From Monosporascus cannonballus (lineage: Eukaryota > Ascomycota > Sordariomycetes > Xylariales), in assembly GCA_004154925.1 (NCBI GenBank), contig QJNS01000423.1, positions 1 through 39,544 of the forward strand: 39,544 nt of DNA, written 5' to 3'. Each line of letters opens with the position of its first letter. Positions within the stretch are counted from its first letter, which is position 1. Below are positions 19,966 through 30,900 of the stretch, piece after piece. The notes under the pieces are model-generated. The model saw only the letters and a list, made by a program, of their open reading frames with translations, was not told the origin of the DNA and ran no database searches. Both the position numbers and the translations under genes were made by a program.

Positions 19966-20914
19966 TTATCTTCCTTTATTTATACCTTGTTTAATTTCAA
20001 AAATTCTATCTAACCCTTCTTGAGTTAGATGATCTTTCATACTCATAATTTTAGCAGCCTGGTATCAGTCTAGGTAGTCTAAGAGTTTATTACCTAATAT
20101 GGAATTATTATTAAAAAAAGGTATGACTTTTTCTCATACATCTTTAAATTTAGCTACTTCAAATTTCACATGTTCTGATTCTTTTATTATTGTTCCACAA
20201 TCAAAATAAGATTTAAAACTTTCTATTAGTTTAGTGTCTCTTACATGCTGAGCAATCTGGAATCTTAAAGCTATAGTGCTACCTAACTTTGAAGTAGATT
20301 TGAATAAATTAATCTTGAAACAACCTTCCCCTGAAGCGAACCCTGCGAACCATTGAGTATGGGGATTTCTGTACTTTCCACTAAAGGTCTATCAATAGCT
20401 ACAGTTTTAGGAAAAGCAGTGAATAATTCCTCTGATAATCCTAAATTTATAGATGCTTTAATATTTAATATTTCCTGAAAACCTGCCTCGGTTAAATGCT
20501 TCTTTTCCGCTATTAATACTACCGCTTGTTTATATAAAAGATAATCTGCTTTTTTTTGAGTTATTAAAGGATATTTATCAAAATGTGGGAATATTACACT
20601 AGTTATATCTTTTAAAGATGTTACACGAAAGCTAACACTAGATCCACTCACATAGATATTACCTATACCATTAAAAAAAGCCTGTATTTGTTTTAAGAGA
20701 TCTAAATCTTTAATATGAAGTTTGATTTGAAATTCACCGACTTTAGCTTCTCAACCAAATTGGCTTTTACTATTTTTTGAGATTGAACAAAAAAAAAACA
20801 TCCTTCAGCGTCAGTGAACCCTGTAACGAATCAAGGATCCAAACTCACAGGAGTTAATCTTTCAGTAGAGTAGTGTCTTCTTTGGTTTAATTTAGAAATA
20901 CCTTGTGTAGACGC
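19966..20914 (-). pseudogene. LAGLIDADG ORF fused to nad3 copy 1, two frameshifts
   Basis: It continues the nad3 frame through RRHYSTERL to motif 1 ([13 protein letters not shown]), then needs one extra T in the 10-T run at 20789-20798. The second frame holds the first half-domain to about 20360. It then needs one extra C in the CCCC run at about 20361-20364 to reach motif 2 (WFAGFASGEGCF) and the TAA at 19966-19968. Both breaks are single-base losses in homopolymers, so either sequencing error or recent decay. No group I core is seen in or around it, unlike the intron HEGs. Confidence 0.8.
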
Positions 20915-21325
20915 TAATTCCCCTATATAATATGTCCGTGTTCTTGGGTTTTGGTTGGATGAAAAATTATCTAACTGTTTATTAGATATTTTTAGCGCTC
21001 CCTTTCCTAATTCGAAGATAAATCCTATTGTAATTACAATAGAAAAGATTAACATAATTATTAATCCATAAATATTGTTAGTATAACTACTAACTACATA
21101 AGGGTAAAGCAGTAAAATCTCTAAGTCAAAAAGTAAAAATAACAATGCATATATAAAAAAGGAAATATCAAAAGGCAATCTAGTTTGAAGGTAAGAATGA
21201 AATCCGCACTCAAAAGCAGATATTTTTTCACCATAGGGATTACGGGGTGCTAAAATTAAATTTATAATTAAAAATAAAATAGCTATAATGCAAACAAAAA
21301 CCAAAAAGAAAGTTAAACTACTCAT
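20915..21325 (-). CDS. nad3: nad3 copy 1, fused in frame to a LAGLIDADG ORF
   Basis: ATG at 21323-21325, overlapping the stop of a nad2 terminal exon by one base (TAATG), the typical ascomycete nad2-nad3 junction. Residues 1-115 align with copy 2. The conserved FECGF and FDLEILLLYP are present. A stretch of 145 nt (21061-21205) is identical to copy 2 (19475-19619), although the flanks differ clearly. There is no stop at the usual nad3 end; the frame continues into a LAGLIDADG domain. Either copy could be the expressed one. Confidence 0.85.
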
Positions 21326-21357
21326 TATGAATTAAATAATATTTGGACCAATATGGT
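21325..21357 (-). CDS. nad2: Alternative (ancestral) nad2 terminal exon
   Basis: Eleven codons, TILVQILFNS and TAA, preceded by an intron ending in G and overlapping the nad3 start by one base. It matches the functional nad2 end ([10 protein letters not shown] at 24517-24549) and appears to be the original 3' exon of nad2 behind the intron at 21358-23073. Confidence 0.75.
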   Translation of the reverse strand, partial: TILVQILFNS

Positions 21358-23073
21358 CAATTTGTTAATATTAACATTTAGTTAAATAAATCTCATCTTA
21401 ACTAAAATTAATAACTCAATATATTACTATATTGTTCAGACTATGTTTTCCTACTTAGTGTTTAATAGCTGGCAATTATTAGATATTCAATATCAATAAC
21501 GCCATATTAATTGGTAAGTAGTATTGGATAGTTTATATAGGATTATTGTCGGTATTACTCACCTATTAGTCGTTGAACGTTTTTATCTTAAGATATTAAA
21601 GTAACTCAATTAATTTAAGAACTCTCTAATATTAATACTAAGATAAACTTCGCTGCAAATTATCAAACATACATCGGGGTGTAGATATTCTTGCAATTAA
21701 TCCAATGTTTTTTATAAATTTTCCGTCATTAATATCTCTGTAATATTAATAACAGCAAATCTACTGGGCTACCCCAATCCTTCTCGGTTAAGTACTATAA
21801 ACAAACGTACAAATTAACTTGTGGGCGCAAGCTCTTCACCTCCTCTTGAATAAAAGTCTTAATCACTCAAATTATGCCTTTCTTTTCTTATAAGAAGAAG
21901 CAACTTGCCTATCTCTTCTGGAATTCATTATCTTAATGTATTCATACCAGATTTTATTATACGAATCTTCTCTACTCCTTCTAACTTCAGATGAGCCTTA
22001 GATTTAACTAATTCGACTACTCTGCATCAGTCTTCAAAATCCTCTCTTTTAATACCTTCTATCTTATGATCACTAAAAAATGGAAGTATTTTCTCCGAAA
22101 TATCCGAAAATTTTCTAACAATAAATACCCCTGACTTGTTATTTCCACTATGGTAATTGAATAGGCCACATCCGAAAAAAGAAATGAATGACCTTAACAG
22201 TTGCTCATCTCTCGAATGTTGAGATATCTTAAAGCTTAATGAAACTGCATCTAATTTACCTTGGCCTGATTTGGTAATTTGAACTAAAAAACATCCTTCA
22301 CCAGAAACAAACCCAGCCATTCATTCGGGGTGAGGTATAGTAATATTTTCTATCAGGGGTCTAGTGACAGGAACAGTATTGGGAAAATTAGTCTTCAATA
22401 AGTCGGATAAACCTAAATTTAACGAGGCACGAATATTGACAATTTCTTGCAATCCCCTAAACGATAGATGTTCCCCTATAACCATTTTATGGATTATTCG
22501 TTTAAATAATTCGAAATCCGCTTTTTTTTGAGTTATTAAAGGGTAGTTGTCAAAATGCGAAATTATTTTTAAAATCTCGTCTAAAGATCTTACCATATAT
22601 GTTGTATCCTTATTAGTAGTATAAATTTTACCTATACCTCCAAAATAAGCTTGAATGCGCATTAATAATGATTTATCTCTTGAGTGCACTTTAATTTGGA
22701 ATAAAGTACGGACATAAAATTTACCGTTAGGGTTTTTTTGAATGCTAACATTGAAACAACCTTCTGCATCTGTATAACCTGATAGGAATCAAGGTGAAAT
22801 AGGATGGATCTTATTTTGCTCAACGGTAGAGTAGCCGAAAGTTTGTTGTGAAAAGATAGAAGATAATCGAGTCATATTTTTATTTCGATTATTATTATTT
22901 TTAACGAAGGTGATCAAAGAATAAGTACCTAACACTCGGGTGTGCATACTTGAGAGATGAAAACCAGAGCTTGTAAGATAAGTATCTGACACAATTCTAT
23001 TTGTATTTGATAGCAGTAATAAATTACGAGCAAAACGCTCCCTAACACAGAAGAAGGATATAAGGTTTTTGGT
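21358..23073 (-). other. Group I intron at the old nad2 3' end
   Basis: 1716 nt between an exon fragment ending SMG(T) and the terminal exon at 21357. It has a classical core unlike cores A-I: P 21686-21699 (TTAATTGCAAGAAT), Q 21648-21662 (AATTTGCAGCGAAG), R 21561-21580 (CGTTCAACGACTAATAGGT) and S 21433-21449 (AAAACATAGTCTGAAC). R GACTA pairs with S TAGTC for P7. The ORF is 5' of the core. Confidence 0.82.
21928..23073 (-). CDS. LAGLIDADG homing endonuclease in the nad2 terminal intron
   Basis: 381 aa open from the exon fragment WLSMG to TAA at 21928-21930. Motif 1 is WFLSGYTDAEGCF (about 22788) and motif 2 is WMAGFVSGEGCF (about 22321). A long leader with FGYSTVEQ precedes motif 1. No frameshift. 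With TGA as Trp it is also continuous with the upstream HEG at 23086-24516, giving one 862-codon open frame with four LAGLIDADG motifs. Confidence 0.87.
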
Positions 23074-23074
23074 A

Positions 23075-23088
23075 CCCATACTTAATCA
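23075..23088 (-). repeat. 14-bp direct repeat, right-hand copy of nad2 end
   Basis: The minus strand reads TGATTAAGTATGGG, identical to 24551-24564 in the functional nad2 exon 4. The pair brackets the nad2 tail plus HEG cassette (23089-24550). Confidence 0.8.
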
Positions 23089-24516
23089 TAACTTTGTGGA
23101 AATCACGCTACTTTCTAAAATAGGTGTTCCACTCTCTGATTTCTCAGATTTTTTTATATAAACTTTTTTATTGTCAATCAAAAGAGGTTCTCCTTTTAAC
23201 ATATGCCGAGTAATTAGATTTCTAGTTTTACCTAAAGATTGAGCACAGGCTGTTAAGGATTCAAAGTTATTAATAACATTACCATCTTCGTCTTGAAGTA
23301 TAACACCAATACTATTTTTGTCTGTGTAATATTTATTTTCAGATATTATCCAGATTCTACCATCTTCTCTGATTTCGTAATTGGAAGGTAGTAACAAGAA
23401 CTCTTCTATTTTTGCTTGTAACTCTTCTCTATTTACTAATTTAGATTTAGATGTTGAAAGTCTTTTAGTATTCATTTGACTTAAGATTAGATCTATTAAT
23501 TCTTTACCTTCAGGTAAATAGTGTAGACCTTTTTCTTTAATTTTAAAGATAGCTTTTCAATCCTGGAAATCTAAATACTTTTTACTGTGCCATTCCATAG
23601 AGTCAAATAAAGGTATCAACACATTATTTAAATATTCTGTACGAGTAATATTTAATATTACCATATCAGATTGTTTATTATTTGTTTTGTTACTTTTCTT
23701 TTCAACATATAAGTGAGCAAAAGTAGGTGCATCCTGATTACGTCAACCTTGGATTTGTACTCCTTCTATTAACCCGTCAGATGAATAAAGTAAATTATTA
23801 AAATAATCTCTAATAGCTTTCATTAAGTCTAAGTTTGTATAAGATTGAGTTAAACCAAATACTATACTGTATGAATTACTATTAGGTCTTCTTAAAACAA
23901 AAAATGTTCCTTCTCCTTCTACAAAACCCAGTAATCAATTAGATGTAATAGAAATAGGATTTTTTGAGTAATAATCAGACATTTCAAAATCTGTTCTATT
24001 AGAGTTCATATTACTTTTTAATATTTTTATTTCTTCTAAAACTTCTAGGATCGCCCCTTTGTTATTTATGTATAATTCGAAGGCTTGTTTAAAGTTAAGA
24101 TAATTTAAAGCTTTATTTGATTTTAAAGGATGTAAAGCGAATATCTTTAATAATAAGATTATTTCATCCTTAGCAGTTACTGTAAAATAAGCTGCTTTAC
24201 TAAAAGTAGCTACCCTACCTATTCCTAACTCTTTTTGTATAAAGTACAACATATCTATGTCGTCTTTATGTAATCCTATTTCAAATTTAAAAGAGCAAGA
24301 GGTACCTTTATTTACAATAGATATTAAAAATAACCCCTCTCCATCTGTTAGCCCAACAAATCACTCAAAAAATTTAGTTTTTTCAGTATCATTATTAGAA
24401 ACTACATAGGATTTCAAAGAGTCTATAGAGTAAAATCTTTCAATAGAGAAACTACTTTTATAATTTCAATTTCGACCGAACTTCATAGGGAACATATGTA
24501 ATATTAAATTTTTCAT
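23086..24516 (-). CDS. Free-standing LAGLIDADG-NUMOD1 endonuclease behind nad2
   Basis: ATG at 24514-24516, directly after the nad2 TAA. 476 aa up to the TGA at 23086, which is Trp in this code and leads into the next HEG. Motif 1 is FVGLTDGEGLF near residue 53 and motif 2 is [12 protein letters not shown] near residue 195. The C-terminal ~90 residues hold a NUMOD1-like DNA-binding segment (NNFESLTACAQSLGKTRNL). The best-preserved member of a four-copy family (others at 7930-9013, 32562-33964 and 35409-36870). The tight spacing suggests co-transcription with nad2. Confidence 0.87.
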
Positions 24517-24993
24517 TTAAGAATTAAACAAAATCTGAGTCAATATGACTCCCATACTTAATCACTCACGATTCATTAATATAAATAATAAAATAACTAG
24601 AGTTATACTAGATATTGTTATAGATATAGGACTAGACATAACTATATTATTATATTTGAATTCTAAATTTTTTACTAAAACATTATTATTATTATAAATA
24701 TAACTAGATAATTTTCTATCTTTTAGTAAAGAATTTATTTTATATTCAGGTGTATAAAAGAAAATTTCTTTTATAACATTAAGGTAGTAGACTGCACCAA
24801 CTACACTAGTTAATATTGCTACTAAAGATAAAAATACATAACCACTATCTAGAGCAGCACTTAAAACCATCTGTTTAGCAAAAAATCCTACTAAAGGAGG
24901 CACACCTACAAAAGAAAAGATTGTGATAGCTAAACTTAAGGCTAAAATAGGATTGACATAAAAATATCCTCTTAGCTGGCTAATTAATTGAAC
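24517..24993 (-). CDS. nad2: nad2 exon 4
   Basis: Residues 396-553, from [11 protein letters not shown] to QILFNS. It begins after an intron ending GCCGTG. The terminal [10 protein letters not shown] differs slightly from the relict terminus at 21325 (TILVQILFNS). Confidence 0.93.
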
Positions 24994-27900
24994 CACGGCG
25001 ATCAAATTTATCATACAAATAAATACATAGATAAGGAAGATGTAAAACCAAAAGATTATATCATGAAACAATAAAAACCGAGCTTTTAGCGCCCCCAATA
25101 TAATCTATTTTTATTCTCTACCAGTATTCATACCCACTTTTAATTTACGTAATTGATCTAACCCTTCATTAGTTAAATGTCCCTTTACTTTCATTATATC
25201 TACTGCTTTACAAAAATCTGCGAAATCCTTGGATTTCGCACCTTGTAAGGGCATATTTTTAAACAAAGGAATAACTATATCAGATAAATCTTTCAATTTT
25301 AGAATTTGAAAATCAACTTTATTTTCTCTAAATCTTAAGAATACTTTACCACAGCCTCAAAATTTTACTAAGCTATTCATAAATACCTTATCAATAGAAT
25401 GCTGAGTTATGTTATATCTTAATTGTACTTGTCATCCTGTTTTTACTGTTGACGATTTAGTAATTCTAATACTAAAACACCCTTCTCCTTCTGTGAAACC
25501 TACCACTCAATAAGGATCAATATTTGAGTTTAATAATTCTTCATCAGTACGTTTCGGTCTTATAGCCGGAGTAATATCAGGGAAAGCAGTCTTCAATAAT
25601 TTAGAAAGACCTAAATTCATAGAAGCTTTAAGAGAGATAATTTTATGTAAACCAGAAATAGTTAAATGTTCTTTTTGATTAACCAAGGTAACTATTTGTG
25701 CAAATAACTTAAAATCTTCAAGTTTTTTAGTTAAAAGAGGATATTTCTCAAAATGATTTACTATTACATTTAAACCTCTTAAAGATTGTACCATATAATT
25801 ACAAGATTCTTCTTTATGATAAATTTCTCCCACACCTCAAAATATTCTAATTTTTTCTAATAAATTAAGATCTCTTTTGTGTAAACCTATCTGAAAAACA
25901 GGTTGTACTATTCAGCCTACTTTTACTGAATTACTCTTAATTATTCTCACTGTAAAATTAGATTCAGCATCGGAGAAACCTGTTAAGAATCAAGGGTTTA
26001 GGTTATCTGATGAATTACATAATAAGTTTGTGGATATAGAAGTATATGATCTTCTTAATATATTTATTTGGTTAGAAAGGATTTTGGCTTGATAATTCCT
26101 TTCGGAACCCATTAGAGCATACCTTAAATGCGTTAAATTAACACACCTATGACCGTCTACCCGTTGCTCTTTTACAGCAATATAGAGCTTGCGCCCACAT
26201 ATTACTGACTTAGATCCACGATATTCCATTTCTCTTTCGATCATCTTCTGACTTGTTACCATACCTGAGTAATTACTTCAGCCACTTATATCCTTTCGAA
26301 TATAGCTTGGTACCAGAAGCTTTAGGAAATCCCTGGAGTTTGGCCATAACACCCAATATTGTAGAGGTTTCCCATACCTCTTAGCAGGTGAATTATTTTT
26401 ATCCAATAATTCTTTATGTTCTTTATTATCAGTTACATAAAAATAAAAAGAAAATCCGATTGTAACTAATATAATGAATGCATTTAAATTACTTATTGAA
26501 TATTGCATTAAATAGAACACAAAAGCCTGAATAGACTCTATACTAGTAATACTTAATGCTAATAATATAAAACCTACATGACTTATAGTACTATAAGCCA
26601 ATAATCTTTTTATTCTAAATTGTGTTAAACCTACTACTGTACCTATTATTAATGATAATAAAGAACTCATTAATAAACCAAATGTTCAATTAAAATCAGT
26701 AAAATAATTACTTGTAAAGTATACTATTTCTAATAATAATATAAATATAGATATTTTGGCTATGATAGCTATAAATGTAGTAACAATTGTCGGAACAGCA
26801 TCATAAACGTCAGGTGATCAAAAATGAAATGGTGCAGCACTAACTTTAAATAAAAATCCTATGCTAAAAATAAGTAAAGAGTGAAACTAACAGTCGATCC
26901 CAGGTTAGTGGGTTGTCTGACTGTCGTTCCCGAACCGTACGTGATAGTTTCCCATCATACGGCTCTCCATAAACAATACTACTCCTTGTTCTTTATGCTT
27001 TTTCACTCGTGGTAACTCCAGGCGTTGGGATCTTCATTTTTCCTTTATGATAATCCATATGACAGCTTCGACATAGGGGGATTTGTTTTCTTCTGGCTTT
27101 AGCCATAAGTTGGTCTAGTCTGTCTATTTTCGGGTTAAGATCTTTCATCATTTTTATATGATGCATCTCAACTCTGTACTTCGAATCACAAACTGCGCAG
27201 GTTAGCCCGTCTAGGGATGCCAACGAGATGCCCGTAGAGTAGAAGGCCGGTATCTCTGTGCTTCTTTGTGATATTTTGAAGTCCCAGCAGTTTATTTTAT
27301 AGTCGGGTTTGATTAACTCGGCAACAATTCTGGGGGCTCCCTTTTTATCTCTCGTTTCGAAATCGGTTATAGTTACGTTAGTTCCAAATTTTTTGATAGC
27401 TTGTGCTCTAGAGCCTAGCTTGAATTTTCTGGATAGTGTACGTAATACAACTTCTCTGATAACTCAGTAAGTTCAAGGGACCAGTTTATTTTTGTTTTGT
27501 GCAAATGAGTAATAGTTCCAATATCCTCTTAGGATTGAGTTGGCCATATGTACTATTTGACGGGCTTCTAAAGGTATTCAAGTCGTTCTTGTCTGACCTC
27601 TATTGTTTTTCAAAAATCCACTCTCCCTAAACTTTCTCATTATTTTGTCGATGGGGGCTGTTAGTAGTAGACCCCTGCGATTACGTTGGAGGATACCCCT
27701 TCTCAGGGAGTAGGAATATATTTTGGAGTGTCTGATTCTGGTACCTAGAAAGAATGCATGATCTTCGTACGTATTGGTAATCTTAGTTTTCTCCTCTGAT
27801 ACAGTCAGGCCGAGTTCCTCTTTACAGAAGGTTTTTATTTTCGTAAAGATTTCCTTAGTCTGTTTGTAGGAACCGTTTACGGCTACTACTCAGTCGTCCG

Positions 27901-30900
27901 CATATCTTATATACATTAGTCTCTGGGATTGAGGGCCCAGGACTTTATTCATTATACTTCTATATGCGACCGTAAGTTTCCGTAACTCTCTTGTCCTTTT
28001 GTCCTTATCCATGAGCTTCTTGGCCTTTTCAATATAGTACTTAATTCTTGTGCTTTCATTGTTTCTGGGGCGAGCGCCTGTTTTGGTAGCATCGAACTCT
28101 TCCTTTAGACTCATAATATATTGATCTAATTCGTGCATATATATGTTGGCTAGTATGGGACTAATTATCGACCCTTGAGGAGTTCCGACAATATCCGTTT
28201 TTCGGCGATAGCTAATAAGATAACCTGCGTTAAGAGCCTTACGAATCAGCTCGATAAATCTCTGATCCTCGATCCTTTTCTGTAACACTCTAATTAGTTT
28301 GTCATGCGGAATGACATCGAAGCAGGCCTTGATATCCCCCTCGATTCATCATGCGCATCCCACGAATTTGGTGAATATGTGTCTCAGTGCAGTGTGACAG
28401 CTACGCTTTGGTCGGAAACCATGAGAGCATTCCAAGAATATAGGTTCATATATTGCTTCCAAGACCATTCGCATGATTTCTTGAACCAATTTGTCCCTAG
28501 GGCTTCCCACTGTTAGGGGCCGAATCTTTCCATTTGCTTTAGGTATTTCTACCCTTCGTCCGGGGTTGAATTTGAAGCTACCAGTCCGAAGACTTTCGAT
28601 AATATCTTGTATTACTTGCTCCGACATTCCGTCTAAGGTAGTGGGATTTATACCGGGAGTCATATTTCCGGGTTTGGACCTCAGTTTTTGGTATGCGGCT
28701 AGGAACATATCTGGGCTTAGCATAAATTCCTTATATAGATTCCAGTTCCTGATTTTACCATCAGTTTTACGAGCTAAAGAGTTTAGAGAGTCCAGTCTCT
28801 CCAGTACATTTTTCGTACGTGCTGTACCTGTACTTAAGGTTCTGGCCTGATTGTTTACTGGGTCCCTTCACCTTCTTGTATCGTTAAATACAACGTATGC
28901 ATTAAGCGCGGCTAATACAGACCCTCCTCCCACATAGAAGTTACCTCCCTTAGTGGAAACCGCAGTTCTCGGGTTACAGAAGTTCTTAGACTTAGATCAA
29001 CCACTCATCTCCTTGATTATACTTTTTGTACAACGCATAGAAGTCTTCTCACTACACTCGTCAATTTTTGGCACGATTGCAAGTCTTCTAAAGGACCCAT
29101 TACGAACATGTCCCCCTCCTATATTTGAGAGTACTGGAAATTGGTTTTTGAGCAGTATAGCTCTGATCATATCTAATTTAACTGATCCTAACATTCTAAC
29201 TATTCGTTTCGTTATTGTTTGGACCTTTTCGTCCAGGTATGCTATGTTCGGCCGTGAGTTTCCTCGCTGACCTAAACCTGGTGTTTGAAATATTCGTGAG
29301 AAATATCTCTGTAACTTACACAGACTGTAAACCCAAACGCAGCGGCGCACAAAATTTATATAATATGGTTTATATCAGGAATTGATATTATCACTTATAC
29401 TAGTAATTATATACAAACCATCCATATTAGTTGTTCCAGAATTTGCGTATAATAAACTGCATCCTAATAAAATAAAACATGAACTTAAACCCCCTAACAA
29501 AAAATAGATTAAACCACCTGTAGTAGCTAATTCTGAATTTCTGTATATTGTACTTAAGAGATATAAACCGTAACTTTGCAATTCTATTGATAGAAAAATA
29601 GAAACTAAATCATTAGTAGACATTAAAAAAATTGCTCCACTAACTACAAATAATAAAATTAACGTAAACCGGATTCTTCTTACAAATTCTAAATAAACTT
29701 TTTTAGATTATAATCGTAACAACAAAATACAACTATAACCTGTCAGATGTATCTCTATAGACACTATAAATTTCTTACAGATAAATTTATTATCTATTAT
29801 ACATCGCATCTTTAATTGTTTTTATTAATGCAATACCTTCAGAAGTTAAATGCATTTTATTTTCTATTAATAAAGATACCTCTTTGAATCTTTCAAAATC
29901 TAATAATTTTACTCCTGAAAGATTATATTTTAATAATAATGGAATTACTTTTTGATTTAAATCTGAGGATTTTGTTATGATTAATTCAGCTGTTCCTCGA
30001 TTAGATGATCTTCTCACTACTCCGCAATCTAAAAAAAGAGAAAGTCTCTCTAGTAATTCAATATCTTTAAGATGTTGACTTAAAGAAAAAGATAAACTTA
30101 CTGCATACCCAGCTTTTCTTTTATCACTCTCGTAAAGAGAGATATAAAAAGAACCTTCAGCAGTTATAAACCCTGCTAATCAATTAGGATTAAAACTAAG
30201 AGGTAATTTAAATTCGGGTAAAATAGTAGGCAATATATCAGGAAATTCCTCTTTTACTGCAGTAGGTAATCCTTTGTTTAAATTAACTTTAAGTGAAAAA
30301 ACTTTTAGTAAACCAGGTAGAATATTATGTTCCCCTTTTTCCATAAGAAGTACTATTTCCTTAAATAACATAAAATCTTTTAATTTTTGAGTAACTAAAG
30401 GATATTTATCAAAATGAGGTATAATGTATTTTACTATGTCTTTTACAGACCCTACTGTATAATAAACTACTCCTCTTTTACTTGTATATATGTTACCTGT
30501 TTTAAAGAAATCTTTAATTTGGACTAAAAGATCTAAATCTTTTAAATCTAGTCCAATAGTAAACATAGGTACAATTTTTCAACCTATTCCTTCTTTTTTT
30601 TTTGTGATAGAAACAGCGAATGAACCATCCCCATCTGTAAAACCAGTTACAAATCAAGGATTTAACTTAAATCCGTCTTTCTGTATAAAAGATTTAATAT
30701 TTTTTGGTTCTTTTGTTATTATTGTTGTTGTTTTTGTAGAATATAAATGTTTATTTAGAATTTGATAAGACAGAGATCCATATAAGGTAATTCTTTCGAA
30801 CCCTCTAAGAGTACACCTTAAACTATTAAATACATTAAGATTTAATAATCAACTGCCGTCTACTCGTTGCTCTTTTATAATAATATTTTTAGATATTATT

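Larger units (their letters stand above)
26881..29350 (-). other. nad2 intron 2, group II intron
   Basis: 2470 nt starting GTGCGCC (the group II GUGYG boundary) and ending in AC. Domain V is a clear GAGCCGTATG..GGAAAC..CACGTACGGTTC hairpin, followed by a domain VI stem (ACAGTC/GACTGT and CCCA/TGGG) with a candidate branch-point A. Both exon joins are in frame and restore conserved Nad2. Confidence 0.93.

Noticed and set aside
28304..29270. Several plus-strand open frames of 70-119 codons
   Set aside because: They are antisense to the group II intron-encoded RT, whose minus-strand frame has all catalytic motifs.
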